64,000 nt of DNA from contig NZ_BDBZ01000008.1 of assembly GCF_001613245.1 (NCBI RefSeq), positions 1 through 64,000 of the forward strand. Reading direction: 5' to 3'. Both the position numbers and the translations under genes were made by a program. This stretch comes from Nocardia speluncae NBRC 108251. Lineage in GTDB: Bacteria > Actinomycetota > Actinomycetes > Mycobacteriales > Mycobacteriaceae. Shown here in pieces: positions 7,379 to 16,350 of the stretch (position 1 is the stretch's first letter; the number at the start of each line of letters is the position of its first letter). The notes beneath the pieces are model-generated. The model saw nothing but the letters and a program-made list of their open reading frames with translations. It made no database searches and had not been told where the DNA came from.

Positions 7379-8829
7379 CCGGCGGCCGGGGGCCAGTTGC
7401 GGAGGGTGTCGAGATAGCGCTGCCGGACCGCAGCGACCTCTCGAGTCAGATCCGCGGGATCCCAGCCGGTGCTGTCGATCGGCGGCAGAATCGCGATATC
7501 GACGGTGCCGGGGCGAGCGATCATGGAATCGCGCCGGCCGATATCGGCGGCATTACGAATCACCACCGGGATCACCGGTACGCCCGCCTGCGCGGCGATA
7601 TGAAACGCGCCTTTCTTGAACATGCCGGGTTGCGAGGTATAGGAGCGGGTTCCTTCCGGGGCGATCGCTATCGACAGCCCGTCGCCCAGCGTGTGCACCA
7701 CCGGAGCCAGCGAAGCCTTGGCGCGGTCGGTGTTCGAGCGGTCGATGAACGTCACCCCCACGAACCGCATGAGCGGACCGAAAACCGGATGCCGGATGAG
7801 CTCCTTCTTCCCGACCCCTGTCACACCCGCACCGAGCACCGCCGGAACTATGAGGACATCGAACTGGCTCTGGTGGTTGAACAGGAATACGGCCGGCCGT
7901 GGACTCCGGGCGTATTCGGCGCCGGTGATCCGCAGCCTGATCCCGCACAGCCGTAACGGCCAGCTGGTGCCGTAGCGCATCAGTGCGTCGGACATGGTGC
8001 GTCGGTCGCGGGTATACGCCCTGCTCAGCACCCCGAACAATGCGCCGCCGAGCAGGGCGGCGAAGCCGAGGACGGTGCGTAGACGGTCGGCGACGGTGGG
8101 GGAGGTCCGGGCAGCGACGGCCGGCCGGGACCAGCCGTGGTCGGCCGCGGCGGCTGCGAGGGTGGTATCCGGCGCGATCGGAACCGCGGTTCCTACACCC
8201 GACAGCAGCGGGAGATCGGTGGCGCTACCGGTGTAGACGTAGGAACGCCGCAGGTCGATGTCGTGGGCGGTGGCGAAATCGGCCACCATCGCGGCTTTGT
8301 CCGGGCCGAAGGGCAGGGGTCCGTCGAACCCTCCGGTGAACCGGCCCTCGGCCACGGTGGGACGGGCGCCGAGGGTATGGCCGATCTCCAGCGCCGCGGC
8401 CACGGGATGCAACTGGTACTCGGTGACCGTGCCGGTCAGCGCGACGGTGTGCCCGGCCGCGAAATGTTCGCGCACCAGCCGCCAGACCTCCGGGTACACC
8501 CGGTCGTACCAGCCGCGTTCGAACACCCGCTCACCTTGCGCGGCCAGTTCGGCGGGCGTACTTCCGGCGGCGTGCCCGCCGAGACGTTCGAGCAGGTCGG
8601 GTCCCGCACTGTCACCGCTGTGGCGCAACTGCTCGAACAGGAGACCGGCCGTCGCGGAACCGGGGTCGCGGAACCGGCGGCCCGCCATGGCGTGCAGATC
8701 CGCGACCGCCGACAGGTCGAAAAATGCGCCGATATCCGCTCCTTGCGGACCCGAACGGATCGCCGCGATCAACGCCTCGAGCTCCCCTGATCCAGTGGTT
8801 TTCGTGGCGGCGGCCCTGCCGAGGCTCAT
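7375..8829 (-). CDS. plsC: HAD-like domain fused to 1-acyl-glycerol-3-phosphate acyltransferase (PlsC)
   Basis: A 484-residue two-domain protein. Residues 1-245 have the HAD phosphatase fold of the SerB type and 251-270 a membrane segment. Residues 290-484 are a PlsC acyltransferase with the HX4D motif (NHQSQFD, 318-324) and EGTR (392-395), which adds the second acyl chain in phosphatidic acid synthesis. The HAD half looks degraded: the signature DxDx(T/V) reads FFDLSAV (36-42), with the second Asp replaced by Ser, and the metal-binding loop reads YTGSATD. The lysine motif (Lys178) is kept. M. tuberculosis Rv2483c has the same fusion. The start ATG overlaps the plsB stop (ATGA), so the two are translationally coupled. 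Confidence 0.88.
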   Translation of the reverse strand: MSLGRAAATKTTGSGELEALIAAIRSGPQGADIGAFFDLSAVADLHAMAGRRFRDPGSATAGLLFEQLRHSGDSAGPDLLERLGGHAAGSTPAELAAQGERVFERGWYDRVYPEVWRLVREHFAAGHTVALTGTVTEYQLHPVAAALEIGHTLGARPTVAEGRFTGGFDGPLPFGPDKAAMVADFATAHDIDLRRSYVYTGSATDLPLLSGVGTAVPIAPDTTLAAAAADHGWSRPAVAARTSPTVADRLRTVLGFAALLGGALFGVLSRAYTRDRRTMSDALMRYGTSWPLRLCGIRLRITGAEYARSPRPAVFLFNHQSQFDVLIVPAVLGAGVTGVGKKELIRHPVFGPLMRFVGVTFIDRSNTDRAKASLAPVVHTLGDGLSIAIAPEGTRSYTSQPGMFKKGAFHIAAQAGVPVIPVVIRNAADIGRRDSMIARPGTVDIAILPPIDSTGWDPADLTREVAAVRQRYLDTLRNWPPAAG

Positions 8830-11306
8830 CGAGTCCGTCCCTTGGTGCGGTTGGACGGGTCGAGCGCGGCGGCCTGCGATATGCGGATACCGATTGTGCG
8901 CAGCCGGTCGGCGAAATCCCGCCGAGCCTCCGCCAGCGCCTTCACAGATTTCTCCGAATCCGGATCGGCAGCCTCGACGAGGCCGTGATTCGCAGCCAAT
9001 TTCAGTGCACTCCCGAAAAGTTCGGTGGATACCGATTCCGTGCTGTGCAGGCGTTTCTGCAGCAGCATCTGTTTACCGACCGATACGCATTCGGCGATGA
9101 ACTCCTTGTGGTCGATTTCCACCGTCGGTTCCCGATCGGCCAGCCGCTCGGCTACAACCAATTGCGCATCGAAAAAGGAGCGCAGTACGCGGTGGGCCAT
9201 CATGAAACCGCTACCGGTGAGCGCCGCCAGGATTTCGCTGCCGAGGGTGTTGCGGGGGCGCGTCCGCCAGGCCGGGTCGACGAGCAGCATTTCGGCGGTG
9301 ATCCGCTCGGCGAATTCCGCCCGGTCAGGGAAGAAGAATTCGAACTTCAGCAGATCCCGCAACCGATACGCCTCCGCCCAGCCGATATCCAGGGCATCGG
9401 TGTCCGGCCCGACGGCACCGGCCATCGGATCGTCGGGGGCCGCCTCGACCGCGGCCAGAATCGCCAGTTCCAGGATTGCCCGGTCGACGAACCAGTGGAC
9501 CGCGCTGTTGCGGTAGAACGCAGCCTCGAGATGAGCGCCGGGCTCGATCGCATACACCGGTTCGACCCCGACACGGTAGACCGTGACCACTTTGGCCAAC
9601 GATAGCTGCTCCAGCACGACGACCAGGCTCTGTTCGTCGCGTAGTTTCGCGATCTCGCCGCGGGGCAGGTCGTGTTTGCCGATGTAGTCCATGACCGGAT
9701 CGAGGACTTCGCGGACCTCGGCCAGCGTCAGCGCGCGGTCGTGCACTCCGAGCAGCGCCAGGGTGACCAGCGCGTTGGCGGTGATCGGGGTGACCGCGTT
9801 GATCCCGACAGCCACATCGAAGGCGAGCCGCTGCACCGCGGCGCGTTCTCGTTCACCGAGGGAATCCGGTTCGGCGACGGCCGGGCGCCCGCCGGTGTCG
9901 GTAGGGTGCAGCGGAATCGTGACCGGGGGCTCGGTGAGCGGATCGCCGTGCGTGGCCAGCCGGTCGCGCGCCGAGATCGGGTCGCCGAATCGGACATACA
10001 CATGACCGGCCGAATGCTGTTGGTTGCGCACATAGCGGGCCAGCCAGGCCAGGCCTTCGGGTTTCTTCCGGCCGCCCACCTGTTCGTCGGCGATCGCGCC
10101 GAGTTCGTTGAGCCGCTCGTAGGTGATCGATACGGGCACCAGCAGCGCGTCGGCGACCCGGTCGCGGCGCACCGCCGCGGCCAGATAGTTCAGCAGGCCG
10201 TAACGCGGCGGGCGGAGTTTGCCAGTGCGGGTGCGCCCGCCCTCGAAATACCACTCCAGGTTGAAGCGGCGGGCGAGCAGATACCCGAAGTACTCCTCGA
10301 CGACCGCCTGGTAGACGGTATCGCCGGCGAAACTGCGCCGGATGAATATGGTGCCGGTGCGGCGTGCGATCGGGCCCATCGGCCAGAACCGCAGATTCGC
10401 TCCGCCGATGACGTGATTGGGTGGGAAATCATTGCGCGCCAGTACATCGCCCAGTACGAAGGCATCCACATACGACCGGTGCGACGGCAGGAACACCAGC
10501 GGATACCGCCGGTTGAGATCGCGTAGCGCGGCGAGACCGGACTCGTCGCAGTCCACCTTCCAGGTCGACGCGTGCACCGGCCGCATGGCCTGGGTGAACA
10601 GGTCCGATACTGTGCGGCTCTGCGCAGCGACCAGTTCGTTCAGGGCTTTCTCGGCGCGCCTCGCCACGTCCTGCGGATCGGTACCGGTCTCGTCGGCGAT
10701 ACGTTCCAGCCGCCGCAGAAAATCCGGCGAGTCCATGATCTCCTCGGCCACCAGCCGCGGGACTTTGTAGCGGTCGCCGATCACTGTGCGTTCCGCGCGT
10801 TCCAGCGCGAGCACCGCGGCCCGGACCACCGCGCGCGCGAAGGGTTCGGCGCTACCGGTGTGGTGCAGTGCCGCCGCTTCCGGATGGTTCGCGCGTAACT
10901 GGGTGAGGCGGGCGGGAACGCCGGTCAGCACGAGGTGCCGGTCCGGGGCCCGGCCGATCAGCCGGCGTTGCGCGAAGCGGTTGGGGCGGCGCGGGTTGGT
11001 CAGCAGGGCGAGATCACCGAAGGTCACCCGGCGGACGCCGTCGCGTTCGGGTGGCAGCCACAGCACCCGAACGGGTACCACCAGCGGATCGTCGGTGCGG
11101 CCGGTGAGCCGGTCGGCCACGGCACCGGCATCGAGATCGAGCTGGGTGACGGGTGCGTGGACGCCGAGTTCGGCGGCCAGGCCGCCCTCGGCGATCCACC
11201 GGCCGATCAGCCCGCGTTCGGTGCCCGATGCCGAATCCACCAGCGCTACCACCGATTCCGGCGGATCGTCGGCCGGCGACGGTGCGCCGCCGAGGTTCTC
11301 GATCAT
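8826..11306 (-). CDS. plsB: Glycerol-3-phosphate 1-O-acyltransferase (PlsB)
   Basis: First step of phospholipid and triacylglycerol synthesis: acylates sn-glycerol-3-phosphate at the membrane. The 826-residue product has the acyltransferase blocks HRSYVD (HX4D, 276-281), GGANLRFWPMGP, FIRRSF (about 321-326) and FEGGRTRTGKLRPPR (354-368), which bind the phosphate of the substrate. Length and motifs match mycobacterial PlsB2. I start it at the ATG at 11306 with GAGGA 9 nt upstream; a further 64 open codons upstream look non-coding. It is followed without a gap by the PlsC gene, so two consecutive steps of one pathway are made from one message. Confidence 0.9.
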   Translation of the reverse strand: MIENLGGAPSPADDPPESVVALVDSASGTERGLIGRWIAEGGLAAELGVHAPVTQLDLDAGAVADRLTGRTDDPLVVPVRVLWLPPERDGVRRVTFGDLALLTNPRRPNRFAQRRLIGRAPDRHLVLTGVPARLTQLRANHPEAAALHHTGSAEPFARAVVRAAVLALERAERTVIGDRYKVPRLVAEEIMDSPDFLRRLERIADETGTDPQDVARRAEKALNELVAAQSRTVSDLFTQAMRPVHASTWKVDCDESGLAALRDLNRRYPLVFLPSHRSYVDAFVLGDVLARNDFPPNHVIGGANLRFWPMGPIARRTGTIFIRRSFAGDTVYQAVVEEYFGYLLARRFNLEWYFEGGRTRTGKLRPPRYGLLNYLAAAVRRDRVADALLVPVSITYERLNELGAIADEQVGGRKKPEGLAWLARYVRNQQHSAGHVYVRFGDPISARDRLATHGDPLTEPPVTIPLHPTDTGGRPAVAEPDSLGERERAAVQRLAFDVAVGINAVTPITANALVTLALLGVHDRALTLAEVREVLDPVMDYIGKHDLPRGEIAKLRDEQSLVVVLEQLSLAKVVTVYRVGVEPVYAIEPGAHLEAAFYRNSAVHWFVDRAILELAILAAVEAAPDDPMAGAVGPDTDALDIGWAEAYRLRDLLKFEFFFPDRAEFAERITAEMLLVDPAWRTRPRNTLGSEILAALTGSGFMMAHRVLRSFFDAQLVVAERLADREPTVEIDHKEFIAECVSVGKQMLLQKRLHSTESVSTELFGSALKLAANHGLVEAADPDSEKSVKALAEARRDFADRLRTIGIRISQAAALDPSNRTKGRTR

Positions 11307-11695
11307 GGTGTGGGATCCTCTGCGTCCGATCGGAGGGGCTCGCGGCTGTGCTGTCCGAGGCGGTCGGTGCGCGGCTTGTTCGCCGGGGAGCCGGTCGCCG
11401 GCGGCAGTGGATTCGAAATTACTCCATGTGACAACTATGGACGGCTCGCGCGCCGTACGGGGCAGTTTGCCGGAGTCGTCGCGGGCTGTGCTCGCCACAG
11501 CATTCCCCGCCGTGGGCGTCGGATAGGTGGATGGTTCGGGGGGCTGCCGGACGCGGACAGATTTCGGCTCGGTGGCTCCCGCATTGCCGAAGAAAACCCC
11601 GCCGACACGCTCGGTGCCGTGGCGGCGGAAAAGTTGCGATATGCCTCACCGGGGACAGGGACTAGAAGTTGTGTGCGGCGCGTTCTGGTCCCTCA

Positions 11696-11714
11696 ATAGG
11701 TTAGGCAACCCTAT
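11696..11714. promoter_or_regulatory. IdeR/DtxR-like iron box
   Basis: The 19-mer at 11696-11714 matches the palindromic IdeR consensus (TTAGGTTAGGCTAACCTAA) at 15 of 19 positions by my count. The left half, AGGTTAGGC, is intact. It lies 128 bp before the SDR start and about 390 bp from plsB. It suggests iron-dependent repression of a neighbour, more likely the SDR gene. Confidence 0.5.
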
Positions 11715-11829
11715 TTAATTTGGGAAGGGGGTGGGTCGCTTCCAGATGAATCCGCACGGCGTTCGCCGCGGATACCGGCGGTGCGGCACACCCGGCGTCG
11801 CCGGCCGGGTATGCCGTGGCCATGCGGAT

Positions 11830-11835
11830 TAGACT
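11830..11835 (+). promoter_or_regulatory. -10 box of the SDR gene (leaderless)
   Basis: TAGACT ends 6 nt before the ATG at 11842 and no ribosome site is present. This geometry predicts a transcript starting at or next to the ATG. Confidence 0.6.
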
Positions 11836-11841
11836 CGTCAC

Positions 11842-12720
11842 ATGAGTGGTTGGGGTGTCGGGGATATCCCCGATCAGCGGGACCGGACCGTGATCGTGAC
11901 CGGCGCGAACAGCGGCTTGGGCGCAGTCGCGGCGCGCGCTCTGGCCGGTGCAGGGGCGCAGGTGATCCTGGCCTGCCGGAACGTGGACAAGGGCCGTGCC
12001 GTCGCCGCCGAGATCGGGGACCGCGCGCAGGTCCGGCGACTGGACCTGGCCGATCTCTCCTCGGTCCGCGAGTTCGCGGCCGGGGTGGAAGGTGTGCACG
12101 TCCTGATCAACAACGCGGGGGTGATGGCGGTACCGCTGCGCCGCACCGTCGACGGATTCGAAATGCAGATCGGCACCAACCATCTCGGGCATTTCGCGCT
12201 GACCGGCCTGCTGCTCGGCAAGATCAGCGAACGTATCGTCACGGTCTCCAGCGGGGCCCACGCCATCGGCGCCATCGATATCGATGACCTCAACTGGGAG
12301 CGTCGCACCTACAAACGCTGGCCTGCCTACGGTCAGTCCAAACTGGCGAATCTGCTGTTCACCTTCGAACTCCAGCGCCGGCTCACCGCTGCCGGTTCGG
12401 CGAAGCAGGCCGTCGCGGCGCATCCGGGTTACGCGGCCACCGGTCTGCAATCGCATACCGAATCCATCCTGGACAAGGTCATGGCGCTCGGGAACAGGCT
12501 CGCCGCCCAGAGCGCCGAAATGGGTGCGCTACCGGAGCTTTTCGCCGCCACCGCCGCGGTCGAACCCGGCGGCTACTACGGACCCACCGGCCTGGGCGGA
12601 ACGCGTGGACACCCGGGTCCCTCCGGTTGTTCCCGGCGAGCCCGGGACGAGCTCACCGCTCGCTCCCTCTGGGATCTCTCCGAACGGCTGACCGGGGTGA
12701 AGTTCGACTTCACCGGCTGA
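11842..12720 (+). CDS. Short-chain dehydrogenase/reductase
   Basis: NAD(P)-dependent oxidoreductase of 292 residues. The Rossmann motif is TGANSGLG (20-27), the structural motif is NNAG (90-93), and the catalytic residues are Ser136/137, Tyr163 and Lys167 in YGQSK. The sequence (CRNVDKGRA, TNHLGHFALTGLL) is of the retinol dehydrogenase/WW-domain oxidoreductase-like subgroup common in actinobacteria. Substrate unknown. It looks leaderless, and an IdeR-like box lies upstream, which would tie expression to iron. An AhpD-like gene follows 94 bp later on the same strand. Confidence 0.88.
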   Translation: MSGWGVGDIPDQRDRTVIVTGANSGLGAVAARALAGAGAQVILACRNVDKGRAVAAEIGDRAQVRRLDLADLSSVREFAAGVEGVHVLINNAGVMAVPLRRTVDGFEMQIGTNHLGHFALTGLLLGKISERIVTVSSGAHAIGAIDIDDLNWERRTYKRWPAYGQSKLANLLFTFELQRRLTAAGSAKQAVAAHPGYAATGLQSHTESILDKVMALGNRLAAQSAEMGALPELFAATAAVEPGGYYGPTGLGGTRGHPGPSGCSRRARDELTARSLWDLSERLTGVKFDFTG

Positions 12721-12814
12721 GGCCCCCGCCGGGAGGAGAAATCAACACGGGATGTCACACCTGGAGTGCGCGCGTCGTCGACACCATGAGACCGCATCAC
12801 GAAAGGAACTCGAT

Positions 12815-13282
12815 ATGGAACCCCGCATCGATCTATTCGCCAACAAAGTCACCGCGAGCTACAGCAAGCGCCTGCTCACCGCCGGAAAGGTGGTGGATGA
12901 TTCCGGGTTGCCCAAGGCGGTCTACGAATTGGTCAAGATTCGGGCGAGCCAGATCAACGGCTGCTCGTTCTGCGTTGATATGCATACCAAGGACGCCGCC
13001 CATGCCGGTGAATCCCAGGTCCGGATCAATCTGGTCGCGGCCTGGCGGGAAGCGGCGGTGTTCACCGAACCCGAACGGGCCGCACTCGAGCTCACCGAGG
13101 CCGCCACCCGGCTGGCCGACGGCGGCGGGATCGGTGCGGACACCTGGCAGCGGGTACGTAAACACTATGACGACGAGCAGGTCGGCGGGCTGATTGCCGC
13201 CATCGCCACGATCAACGCCTGGAACCGGATCAACGCCATCGCCCACACTCCGGCAGGTAGTTACGAACCAGGACAGTTCTGA
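12815..13282 (+). CDS. AhpD-like carboxymuconolactone decarboxylase family protein
   Basis: A 155-residue all-helical protein with the AhpD-type redox motif CSFCVDMH (Cys50, Cys53, His57: CxxCxxxH) followed by KDAAHAGES. Such proteins act as alkylhydroperoxidases or as partners of peroxiredoxins. I start it at the ATG at 12815, with AAAGGA upstream; earlier ATGs in the frame lack family similarity. It may be co-transcribed with the SDR gene and, if the iron box is real, be part of an iron or oxidative stress response. The true substrate cannot be read from the sequence. Confidence 0.88.
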   Translation: MEPRIDLFANKVTASYSKRLLTAGKVVDDSGLPKAVYELVKIRASQINGCSFCVDMHTKDAAHAGESQVRINLVAAWREAAVFTEPERAALELTEAATRLADGGGIGADTWQRVRKHYDDEQVGGLIAAIATINAWNRINAIAHTPAGSYEPGQF

Positions 13283-13288
13283 ACCGAT

Positions 13289-13340
13289 CCGGGACGGAGT
13301 TGTGTTGAGCATCACTTTCTTTCACTCGATTCCGTCCCGG
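13289..13340 (+). terminator. Possible terminator after the AhpD-like gene
   Basis: CCGGGACGGA (13289-13298) is exactly complementary to TCCGTCCCGG (13331-13340), with a 32-nt T-rich loop. The position, 7 bp past the stop, fits a terminator, but the long loop makes it weak. Confidence 0.35.
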
Positions 13341-13537
13341 GCTCACCTGCGTGTTCCACCGCCTGGTAGCCTGGCAAATCGTGCAGCGCGTGTATTTCTG
13401 GTTTAGCAAGCCGGCCCGGGGCGGGTCGGTCTGCCGCAACCGCGCGCGCTGACCAGTACACCCCGAGCCGGATAACGACCGGCTCGACGGGTATTTTCTT
13501 TTCCGTGGGTCGGCCTGAACGAGAAGGACACCCCACG

Positions 13538-14629
13538 ATGACCATCGCAGTCGATATCGATGCCGACCACAGCGATCTGGACGATCAGCGAACCCTGAGC
13601 GTGAGCCCGCTGCGTTCCCCCGCGGAGGTACGCCGCGTCCATGCCATCACCGATGAACACGCCGCGACGGTGCGCGCCGGCCGCCGCTCGACGGTGGCTG
13701 CGCTGACCGGCGCCGACGACCGCCTCATGGTGATCGTCGGACCGTGTTCGGTACACGATCCCGCGGCAGCCCTGGACTACGCCCGCCGGCTCGCCGCCGC
13801 GCAGGAGACTCTGTCCGACCGGTTGCACCTGGTCATGCGGGTGTACTTCGAGAAGCCGCGGACAACCCTGGGCTGGAAGGGCCTGATCAACGATCCCCAT
13901 CTCAACGGCAGCTTCGACGTCAACACCGGGCTGGGAATCGGCCGCCGGTTACTGCTCGATATCACCGCCATGGGCCTACCGGTGGCCTGCGAATTCCTCG
14001 ACCCCATCACCCCGCAGTACATCTCCGACCTGGTGTCCTACGGCGCCATCGGCGCGCGCACCGCGGCCAGCCAGGTACACCGGCAGCTGAGCAGCGCTCT
14101 GTCCATGCCGGTCGGTATCAAGAACGGCACCGACGGTGACGTACAGGTCGCGGTGGACGGGGTTCGGGCGGCCGCGGCCAGCCACGTCTTCCCCGGTACC
14201 GACCTGGACGGCCGGTCCGCGCTGATCCAGACCGCCGGGAACGAAGACTGCCACGTGATCCTGCGCGGTGGCTCCAACGGCACCAACTATGACGCCGCCT
14301 CTGTCGCCGACGCGTGCGCGCGGCTGGAGAAGTCCAAGTTGCCGCAGCGAATCGTGGTCGACGCCAGCCACGGCAACAGCAACAAGGATCACAAACGCCA
14401 GCCGATCGTGGTTGCCGATATCGCCGAGCGGATCGCCGCGGGTGAACGAAGTGTGGTCGGTGTGATGCTGGAGAGCTTCCTCGTCGAAGGCCGTCAGGAC
14501 CTGACGCTCGGCCGGGCCGGCGACCTCACCTACGGTCGGTCGATCACCGACGCGTGCATGGACTGGGACACCACCGCCGCCCAGCTGGACCGGCTGGCCG
14601 AAGCTGTCCGCCTGCGCCGGGAACGCTGA
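13538..14629 (+). CDS. 3-deoxy-7-phosphoheptulonate synthase, type I (DAHP synthase)
   Basis: First enzyme of the shikimate pathway: condenses phosphoenolpyruvate with erythrose-4-phosphate. The 363-residue product has the type I (AroF/G/H) signatures IVGPCSVHDP (67-75), RVYFEKPRTTLGWKGL, GARTAASQVHRQ, NGTDGD, LRGG and DASHGNSNKDHKRQ with the metal ligands. Mycobacteria rely on an unrelated type II enzyme, so this is a second or alternative entry point, of the kind often found in Nocardia and Streptomyces. The ATG at 13538 has AGAAGGA upstream; a GTG at 13505 is less likely. No other aromatic pathway gene is adjacent. Confidence 0.93.
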   Translation: MTIAVDIDADHSDLDDQRTLSVSPLRSPAEVRRVHAITDEHAATVRAGRRSTVAALTGADDRLMVIVGPCSVHDPAAALDYARRLAAAQETLSDRLHLVMRVYFEKPRTTLGWKGLINDPHLNGSFDVNTGLGIGRRLLLDITAMGLPVACEFLDPITPQYISDLVSYGAIGARTAASQVHRQLSSALSMPVGIKNGTDGDVQVAVDGVRAAAASHVFPGTDLDGRSALIQTAGNEDCHVILRGGSNGTNYDAASVADACARLEKSKLPQRIVVDASHGNSNKDHKRQPIVVADIAERIAAGERSVVGVMLESFLVEGRQDLTLGRAGDLTYGRSITDACMDWDTTAAQLDRLAEAVRLRRER

Positions 14630-14670
14630 GCGGCCGGAACTCTGCCGCCGGCCAGATGGTGGTCCGCTGG

Positions 14671-14694
14671 CGCCGGTTCGGTTGGTGACCGGCG
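14671..14694. terminator. Weak hairpin between the DAHP synthase and GNAT genes
   Basis: CGCCGGT/ACCGGCG with a 10-nt loop lies midway between two convergent genes. Only 7 bp and no T-tract. Confidence 0.35.
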
Positions 14695-14707
14695 TGCGGC
14701 GGGTAGT

Positions 14708-15283
14708 TCAGATATCGACAGGCCATTCACCGGCCGGTCCGGGCGGATCGGTGTGCAGACGGGCAGCGACCCAGTGGTCGCGGCGGGTACCGCGATGATC
14801 GCTGCCGAGCCGGGCCAGCCCTTCGTAACGGAACCCGTGCTTGCGGGCGACCGCGGCCGAGGCATGGTTGCCGACGAAGGCTCGCCATTGGATACGGATC
14901 AGGCTCATGCCTGCCGGATCGAATCCGAAGTCGCAGGTCAGAGTGACCGCCCGGGAAATAATCCCCTTCCTGCGGTATTCGGGGTGGAGCCAGAAGCCGA
15001 TTTCGGCGGCGGTTTCGTCGCGCGGCCGGGTGCCCAGACTCACGGTGCCGAGCAAACGGCCCCGCTCAGCGGTTCGGACGGCCCAGATCGGGCAGCGCGC
15101 CGCCCAGCCGTCCGCGACCGTTGTGCCGATGAACTCCTCGGCGTCGGTCCGGCGGTAGGGCCACGGGATCGTGATCCATTCGGCGATCTCGGGATCCTGA
15201 CAGGCCTCGGCGATCGCATCGATATCGTCGGCATCCGGCCGGCCGAGCCATATCGTGCCGTCGGTCAGCGTCTGTTCCTCCAC
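14708..15283 (-). CDS. GNAT-family N-acetyltransferase, RimJ/RimL type
   Basis: A 191-residue protein with TIWLGRPDADDIDAIAEACQ near the start, LLGTVSLGTRPRDETAAEIGFWLHPEYRRKG (the acetyl-CoA binding strand and R/Q-x-x-G-x-G/A-like loop) and the C-terminal ARKHGFRYEGLARL. This is the RimJ/RimL-like branch, which acetylates protein N-termini, antibiotics or small amines; the substrate is not predictable. The frame continues far upstream but the family begins near the GTG at 15283, which I chose despite a poor ribosome site. It is divergent from the sigma factor gene, 93 bp apart. Confidence 0.8.
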   Translation of the reverse strand: MEEQTLTDGTIWLGRPDADDIDAIAEACQDPEIAEWITIPWPYRRTDAEEFIGTTVADGWAARCPIWAVRTAERGRLLGTVSLGTRPRDETAAEIGFWLHPEYRRKGIISRAVTLTCDFGFDPAGMSLIRIQWRAFVGNHASAAVARKHGFRYEGLARLGSDHRGTRRDHWVAARLHTDPPGPAGEWPVDI

Positions 15284-15363
15284 CCGCCCGATAATCGCAT
15301 CGCAGCGGTGTCCGCGGCATCTGGTTTTCCGGGTGCGGAGGGAACGGGATGTCCAGCGCTCCG

Positions 15364-15369
15364 TAGAAT
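15364..15369 (+). promoter_or_regulatory. -10 box of the sigma factor gene (leaderless)
   Basis: TAGAAT ends 7 nt before the ATG at 15377, with no Shine-Dalgarno. A leaderless message is predicted. Confidence 0.6.
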
Positions 15370-15376
15370 TCGGGTG

Positions 15377-16306
15377 ATGGTAGCCGCGCTTCTCGCCGAC
15401 CAGTTCGAATCGCATCGCGGGCATCTGCTCGCGGTGGCTTACCGGATGACCGGCAGCGTGTCCGACGCCGAGGACGCGGTGCAGGAGAGCTGGCTGCGCC
15501 TGGCCGGGGCGCCGCAATCCCAGATCGAGGATCTACGGGCCTGGCTGACCACGGTGGTCTCCCGGCTCTGCCTGGACCGATTGCGCAGTGCCGCGGTGCG
15601 GCGGGAAAGCTATGTGGGGCAGTGGCTTCCGGAGCCGGTGGTGACACCGGTGGCCGGAGCCGGCGGTTCCGATCCGCTGGCCACGGTGGTGCTGCGGCAG
15701 GAGTTCCGGCTGGCGGCGCTGGTGGTGCTGGATCAGCTCACGCCGCCGCAACGAGTCGCGTTCGTACTGCACGAAGGGCTGGCGGTGCCCTATAGCGAGA
15801 TCGCCACGATCCTGGATATCACCGCCGAGGCGGCGCGGCAGCTGGCGGCGCGCGCACGTAAGGCGGTCCGGGACCAGACACCGCAACCGGTCGCCGACGG
15901 GGAGCACGAGGCGGCGGTGCAGAAGCTGCTGATCGCGCTGAACACCGGCGATGCCCAGACGGTGGCGGCCGTCCTGCATCCGGACGCGCTGATGATCGGC
16001 GATTCCGGCGGCACCACGCCGACCGCGCGCAATGTGATCGTCGGCCCGGACAAGGTGGCCCGCCTGTTCTTCGGTCTCATCCGCCGCTATGGCCTGGAGG
16101 GGGCGGACGCGGATTTCCTGGCGACCGGGGTGGAATTGGTCCGGGTCAACGGTCAGCTGGGCGCGTTTGTCCGGGCCCATCCGTCGGATGGAACACATCC
16201 CGGCTTCCCGGCGCGAGTAATGGGTTTCACCGTTGTGAACGGTCTCATCCAGGGCGCATACGATATCGCCAACCCGGCGAAGCTCAGTGGGGTCCGGCTG
16301 CGCTGA
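15377..16306 (+). CDS. sigJ: RNA polymerase sigma factor, ECF SigJ type with C-terminal SnoaL-like domain
   Basis: A 309-residue alternative sigma factor. Region 2 covers about 1-75 (HRGHLLAVAYRMTGSVSDAEDAVQESWLRL). Region 4 covers about 110-170 (LDQLTPPQRVAFVLHEGLAVPYSEIATIL). A C-terminal domain of about 110 residues resembles SnoaL/NTF2, as in the ECF41/SigJ group, where it modulates activity in place of an anti-sigma factor. No anti-sigma gene is adjacent, which fits. The ATG at 15377 follows directly after a GTG, and the -10 spacing favours the ATG. ECF41 genes often sit beside an AhpD/CMD-family oxidoreductase; an AhpD-like gene lies 2.1 kb away but is not immediately adjacent. Confidence 0.88.
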   Translation: MVAALLADQFESHRGHLLAVAYRMTGSVSDAEDAVQESWLRLAGAPQSQIEDLRAWLTTVVSRLCLDRLRSAAVRRESYVGQWLPEPVVTPVAGAGGSDPLATVVLRQEFRLAALVVLDQLTPPQRVAFVLHEGLAVPYSEIATILDITAEAARQLAARARKAVRDQTPQPVADGEHEAAVQKLLIALNTGDAQTVAAVLHPDALMIGDSGGTTPTARNVIVGPDKVARLFFGLIRRYGLEGADADFLATGVELVRVNGQLGAFVRAHPSDGTHPGFPARVMGFTVVNGLIQGAYDIANPAKLSGVRLR

Positions 16307-16350
16307 TCGCCGCTGCCGGGAACGGCTCATGCCACCCGGCGCGATTCGGC

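Larger units (their letters stand above)
11307..11841. other. Intergenic region between plsB and the SDR gene
   Basis: A 535-bp divergent spacer. I see no gene in it; the short frames are shadows. It carries the IdeR-like box and a -10 box, listed separately, close to the SDR gene. Confidence 0.5.
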
